From NCBI GenBank assembly GCA_023389095.1, contig JAEWFB010000641.1, positions 1-8,487 on the forward strand: 8,487 bases of DNA, given 5' to 3'. Within the stretch, counting starts at the first letter, position 1, and each line of letters opens with the position of its first letter. This DNA is from Actinomycetes bacterium. Lineage in GTDB: Bacteria > Actinomycetota > Actinomycetes > Actinomycetales > Dermatophilaceae. The position numbers and the translations under genes were made by a program. Shown one piece after another: positions 5,847-8,487 of the stretch. The notes beneath the pieces were generated by a model. It did no database searches. It was not told the origin of the DNA and saw only the letters and a program-made list of their open reading frames with translations.

Positions 5847-6422
5847 ATGAGCAGGGTCGTCTTCGACATCAGCCTGTCCCTCGACGGGTTCGTCACCGCC
5901 GCGCCGCAGACCCCCGAGGAGCCGCTCGGTCCGGGCGGGATGGACCTGCACGCCTGGACCGTCGACCGTGAGTACCTCGACCGGGCCGTCGCCGACCTCG
6001 GCGCGGTGGTCGCCGGGCGGACCACCTACGACCACTCCATCTCGGGGTGGCAGGCCGACGGCCCGTCGGGCCCCGCGCGTCGCCCGGTCTTCGTCGTCAC
6101 CCACGACGCTCCCGACCCCGACGCGGTGCCCGAGGGTGGCGTCTACACCTTCGTCACCGACGGCCTCGAGTCGGCGCTGGGGCAGGCGACGGCCGCGGCC
6201 GACGGAAGGACCGTGACCGTCATGGGCGGCGCGGACCTCGGGCGACAGTGCCTCGCGGCCGGGCTCGTCGACGAGATCTCGCTCCACCTCGCGCCGCGAC
6301 TCTTCGGCGCGGGCACGCCGCTGTTCGAGGGGCTCGACCTGGGCCACGTCGAGCTCGAGCTCCTCGACTGCACCAGCGCGCCGGAGGCGGTCCACCTGCT
6401 CTACCGGGTCGCCGGCCGGTAG
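5847..6422 (+). CDS. Dihydrofolate reductase family (RibD C-terminal-like) protein
   Basis: This 191-residue protein has the RibD C-terminal/DHFR-like fold that binds NADPH. Motifs are VVFDISLSLDGFV (4-16), the AVVAGRTTYD segment (53-62), a PVFVVTH strand (80-86), TVMGGADLGRQCLAAGLVDE (124-143) with the nucleotide-contacting GG, and LHLAPRLFGAGTPLF (146-160). The ATG has AGGGAG 7 nt upstream. Proteins of this type are common stand-alone actinobacterial reductases without the deaminase domain of RibD; true folate or riboflavin activity is unproven. It follows the ArsR-SRPBCC-VOC genes by 68 nt and probably belongs to the same response cassette, though the hairpin in between should reduce its expression. 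The short gap and strong own ribosome-binding site argue for a real internal cistron. Confidence 0.9.
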   Translation: MSRVVFDISLSLDGFVTAAPQTPEEPLGPGGMDLHAWTVDREYLDRAVADLGAVVAGRTTYDHSISGWQADGPSGPARRPVFVVTHDAPDPDAVPEGGVYTFVTDGLESALGQATAAADGRTVTVMGGADLGRQCLAAGLVDEISLHLAPRLFGAGTPLFEGLDLGHVELELLDCTSAPEAVHLLYRVAGR

Positions 6423-6429
6423 GGCAGAC

Positions 6430-6519
6430 CCGAACGATTCGTTCGGCGTCGAACTCCGCGTTCGGTGCCGAACGCCGCGATGCACCACTGAGTTCGACAG
6501 CCAACACTGCGTTCGGCTA
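6430..6519. repeat. 19-bp-period array of CGAAC/GTTCG half-sites
   Basis: The pattern CGAAC-N5-GTTCG-N4 starts at 6431 and again at 6450, followed by a lone CGAAC at 6469. After a 13-bp phase shift it resumes as GTTCG at 6492, CCAAC at 6501 and GTTCG at 6511, with ACTGAGTTCG (6487-6496) and ACTGCGTTCG (6506-6515) again 19 bp apart. Embedded are two perfect palindromes: a 17-mer at 6430-6446 (8-bp arms, 1-nt centre) and an 18-mer at 6458-6475 (8-bp arms, 2-nt centre). The array lies between the RibD/DHFR-like stop and gabT, so it may be a multi-site operator for gabT. The first hairpin may also help terminate the upstream transcript. Confidence 0.65.
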
Positions 6520-6576
6520 CGGAATGAGTGGTATTGCCGACGCCCACCCGGCTTTCGGGAACGGGCCCCCGGGCGG

Positions 6577-6582
6577 CATACT
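6577..6582 (+). promoter_or_regulatory. Probable -10 element of a leaderless gabT promoter
   Basis: CATACT is followed by exactly 7 nt and the ATG at 6590, with no Shine-Dalgarno between, matching the geometry seen upstream of the HTH-Mop gene. A poor -35-like TTTCGG lies at 6553-6558 with an 18-bp spacer. The weak -35 beside an operator-like array suggests an activated promoter. Confidence 0.4.
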
Positions 6583-6589
6583 GACGCGC

Positions 6590-7927
6590 ATGAGCAGCGT
6601 CCCCCAGCAGCGCGTCCTCCGGACCGCGATCCCCGGCCCCCGCTCGGTCGAGCTCCAGCAGCGCAAGACGGCGGCCGTGTCCGCCGGCGTCTCCACCGGC
6701 CTGCCGGTGTACGTCGAGAGGGCCGGCGGCGGCATCCTCGTCGACGTCGACGGCAACCAGCTCATCGACTTCGGCTCGGGCATCGCCGTCACGACCGTCG
6801 GCAACGCCGCCCCGCGCGTCGTGAAGCGGGTCACCGAGCAGGTGCAGGACTTCACCCACACGTGCTTCATGGTGACGCCGTACGAGGAGTACCTCCAGGT
6901 CGCCGAGGCGCTCAACGAGCTGACGCCCGGCGACCACGAGAAGCGCTCCGCCCTCTTCAACTCCGGTGCCGAGGCCGTCGAGAACGCCGTCAAGGTCGCG
7001 CGCCACTACACCGGACGCAACGCCGTCGTCGCGTTCGACCACGCCTACCACGGCCGCACCAACCTCACGATGGCCCTGACCGCCAAGAACATGCCCTACA
7101 AGCACCGGTTCGGGCCGTTCGCCGGCGAGGTCTACCGCGCGCCGATGAGCTACCCCTTCCGCTGGCCCGGCGGCCCGGCCGACTGCGCCAAGGAGTCGTT
7201 CGACGTCTTCGTGTCGCAGGTACACGCGCAGGTCGGCGAGGACAACCTCGCCGCGGTCATCCTCGAGCCGATCCAGGGCGAGGGCGGCTTCATCGTCCCC
7301 GCACCCGGCTTCGTCAAGCAGGTCGCCGAGTGGTGCCGCGAGAACGGGATCGTCTTCATCGCCGACGAGGTGCAGACCGGCTTCTGCCGCACCGGCGACT
7401 GGTTCGCCAGCGAGCACGAGGACGTCGTGCCCGACCTCATCACGACGGCCAAGGGCATGGCGGGCGGCCTGCCGCTCGCCGGCGTCACCGGGCGGGCCGA
7501 GATCATGGACGCCGTCCACGGCGGCGGCCTCGGCGGCACGTACGGCGGCAACCCCGTCGCGTGCGCGTCGGCGCTCGGCGCCATCGAGACGATGAAGGCC
7601 GACAACCTCTGCGGCCGGGCCAAGCAGGTGGAGGCGCTCTTCGTGCCCCGCCTCGAGGCGCTCGCGGCGAGGTACCCGCAGATCGGCGACATCCGGGGCC
7701 GCGGCGCCATGCTCGCCGTCGAGCTCGTCAACGGCGAGGGCGACCTCACCCCCAACGCCACCCTCACCGGGGCCGTCAACAAGGCCTGCCACGCGGCCGG
7801 TCTCGTGACCCTCACGTGCGGCACGTACGGCAACGTCTTCCGCTTCCTGCCACCGCTCGCCGCGAGCGACGACCTGCTCGCCGAGGGCCTCGACGTCTTC
7901 GAGGAGGCGTTCGCCGCCAGCGTCTGA
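6590..7927 (+). CDS. gabT: Class-III PLP aminotransferase, probable 4-aminobutyrate transaminase GabT
   Basis: This 445-residue cytoplasmic enzyme has the full length and motifs of acetylornithine/4-aminobutyrate transaminases. It would move the amino group of GABA to 2-oxoglutarate, giving succinate semialdehyde and glutamate. NSGAEAVENAVKVAR (124-138) binds the PLP phosphate, FDHAYHGRTNLTMALT (149-164) stacks on the cofactor, EPIQGEGGF (226-234) and IADEVQTGFCRTG (257-269) contain the Asp259 that contacts the pyridine nitrogen, and Lys288 in ITTAKGMAGGLPL is the Schiff-base lysine. GGTYGGNPVACA (315-326) and the C-terminal FRFLPPL (417-423) also fit. The ATG at 6590 begins MSSVPQQRVLRTAIPGPRS, a usual actinobacterial GabT N-terminus. 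No gabD is adjacent, so it stands alone here. Ornithine or 5-aminovalerate aminotransferase activity is possible, but GabT is the best match. Confidence 0.9.
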   Translation: MSSVPQQRVLRTAIPGPRSVELQQRKTAAVSAGVSTGLPVYVERAGGGILVDVDGNQLIDFGSGIAVTTVGNAAPRVVKRVTEQVQDFTHTCFMVTPYEEYLQVAEALNELTPGDHEKRSALFNSGAEAVENAVKVARHYTGRNAVVAFDHAYHGRTNLTMALTAKNMPYKHRFGPFAGEVYRAPMSYPFRWPGGPADCAKESFDVFVSQVHAQVGEDNLAAVILEPIQGEGGFIVPAPGFVKQVAEWCRENGIVFIADEVQTGFCRTGDWFASEHEDVVPDLITTAKGMAGGLPLAGVTGRAEIMDAVHGGGLGGTYGGNPVACASALGAIETMKADNLCGRAKQVEALFVPRLEALAARYPQIGDIRGRGAMLAVELVNGEGDLTPNATLTGAVNKACHAAGLVTLTCGTYGNVFRFLPPLAASDDLLAEGLDVFEEAFAASV

Positions 7928-7946
7928 CAGGCTGTACGACGCATCG

Positions 7947-7977
7947 AGGCCGACCCGCGTTCGTGGCGGGTCGGTCT
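7947..7977. terminator. Terminator hairpin after gabT
   Basis: Bases 7947-7958 pair with 7966-7977 in a 12-bp stem (core CCGACCCGC / GCGGGTCGG, one G-U pair) with a 7-nt loop, starting 20 nt after the gabT stop. It lacks a T-tract, as expected for this GC content. It probably ends gabT transcription. Confidence 0.65.
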
Positions 7978-8003
7978 CCGCGCGTCCGGGCTCCTGCGGC
8001 GGC

Positions 8004-8025
8004 CGGGCGGGCTCGAGCCCGACCG
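8004..8025. terminator. Hairpin after the oxidoreductase gene
   Basis: The palindrome GGGCTCGAGCCC (8009-8020) extends with one mismatch to a stem of 8004-8012 with 8017-8025 and a TCGA loop. It lies 14 nt beyond the stop of the minus-strand oxidoreductase and likely serves that transcript in the 111-bp convergent gap. Confidence 0.45.
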
Positions 8026-8038
8026 CCCTCGTCGCCGG

Positions 8039-8487
8039 TCAGACGACGTCGAACAGCTCGGTGTGGATGCGCCGCGACGGGGCGCCCCGGTCGCTGACGA
8101 TGCGGGTCGCGGCCGCGACCATCGGGCCCGGTCCGCAGATGAAGTAGTCGACACGCTCCTTCCGGCGCCGCATCGGCAGCGCGGCCTCGAGCGTCTCCTT
8201 CGTGAAACGTCCGACCTCGCCCTCCCAGTCCTGCGGCGGCTCCTCGAGGATCTCGACGAGCTGCAGGTCCAGGTTCTCCTCGAGGTGCTCGCCGTCGGCT
8301 CGGTGCAGCATGTCGTCGGCGGTGCGCCCGGCGACGACGAGCAGCACGGGGCGCCGGTCACCGCGGGCGGCCAGGGTGCGCAGCATGCTGAGCATCGGGG
8401 TGATGCCGACGCCGCCGGCGATGAGGACGAACCGGTCCGAGCGCAGCCCGTCGAGGGTGAACGCGCCGTGCGGCCCGTCGAGGAAGA
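8039..8487 (-). CDS. Ferredoxin-reductase-type FAD/NAD(P)-binding oxidoreductase (5' partial)
   Basis: The frame is open through the right window edge, so only the last 148 or so residues are visible; an internal Met at 8395 is not the start. Visible residues begin FLDGPHGAFTLDG, the end of the FAD-binding barrel. Then come FVLIAGGVGITPMLSMLRTL (19-38), the nucleotide-binding loop of FNR-like reductases, PVLLVVAGR, and near the C-terminus YFICGPGPMV, the conserved NAD(P)-domain Cys-Gly motif. The protein ends RIHTELFDVV with no C-terminal 2Fe-2S ferredoxin domain, so it is not a phthalate-dioxygenase-reductase type chain. The DGPHGAFT and IHTE(L/R)F features resemble ferric-reductase-like membrane proteins, whose membrane spans would lie in the missing N-terminal part. 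Electron acceptor cannot be told from this fragment. It is convergent with gabT. Confidence 0.85.
   Translation of the reverse strand, partial: FLDGPHGAFTLDGLRSDRFVLIAGGVGITPMLSMLRTLAARGDRRPVLLVVAGRTADDMLHRADGEHLEENLDLQLVEILEEPPQDWEGEVGRFTKETLEAALPMRRRKERVDYFICGPGPMVAAATRIVSDRGAPSRRIHTELFDVV

Noticed and set aside
6431..6464. LexA/SOS box (CGAAC-N4-GTTCG) upstream of gabT
   Set aside because: The actual CGAAC to GTTCG spacing is 5 in both units, while the Gram-positive LexA box needs 4. The N4 spacing present is in the opposite arm order.
6430..6519. CRISPR array
   Set aside because: Units are 19 bp with 5-bp conserved blocks and no spacers of 30 nt or so, and there are no cas genes.
6401..7792. 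A 463-codon open frame antisense to gabT
   Set aside because: Composition is Val/Gly/Asp/Arg-rich without recognisable motifs, and it lies opposite a clearly conserved aminotransferase.
6047..7927. A 626-codon open frame joining the reductase region to gabT
   Set aside because: The first 181 codons run out of frame through the RibD/DHFR-like gene and the repeat array; GabT homology begins only at 6590. The AFG-like peptide repeats in this frame are a by-product of the DNA repeat.

Overview
The window is GC-rich DNA with strong G/C preference at third codon positions. The gene content (lipoprotein ModA, a HTH-Mop regulator, an ArsR/SRPBCC/VOC cassette, apparently leaderless starts) suggests a high-GC actinobacterium, possibly of the Micrococcales. 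That placement is inferred from style and family resemblance; no rRNA or other phylogenetic marker is present.

Layout. (1) 1-1055, plus: the C-terminal part of a large secreted protein with an HEYAE motif domain, a putative Ig-like domain and a jelly-roll-like C-terminal domain. It ends at a pair of strong hairpins (1066-1137) that probably serve as a bidirectional terminator. (2) 1156-4244, minus: a compact molybdate uptake operon in the order HTH-Mop regulator, modA (lipoprotein), modB (permease), modC (ATPase with a C-terminal Mop/TOBE domain). Regulator and modA, and modB and modC, overlap by 4 nt. (3) 4245-4445: a divergent promoter region. The minus promoter appears leaderless; the plus promoter is a clear TTGACG-N17-TTTAAT with palindromic ATCAA/TTGAT motifs over the likely start site. 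(4) 4446-6422, plus: ArsR-type repressor, SRPBCC (AHSA1-like) protein, VOC/glyoxalase-fold protein and a RibD/DHFR-like reductase. A 12-bp intercistronic hairpin lies before the last gene. (5) 6423-6589: a non-coding gap holding a 19-bp-period array of CGAAC/GTTCG half-sites and a probable leaderless promoter. (6) 6590-7927, plus: a class-III PLP aminotransferase, probably GabT (4-aminobutyrate transaminase), with a terminator hairpin. (7) 8039-8487, minus: the C-terminal NAD-binding part of a ferredoxin-reductase-type oxidoreductase, cut by the window edge.

How the genes work together. ModA captures molybdate outside the membrane, ModB/ModC import it, and the HTH-Mop protein is a plausible one-component oxyanion sensor for its own operon. 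The ArsR cassette resembles a common actinobacterial stress/xenobiotic gene set whose substrate is unknown. GabT and the oxidoreductase are convergent and not evidently connected to their neighbours.

I do not see a clearly new biological system. The items most worth a second look are the 19-bp-period half-site array upstream of gabT, the ModC Q-loop substitution, the HTH-Mop regulator heading the mod operon, the phased ATCAA operator, and the HEYAE secreted protein.
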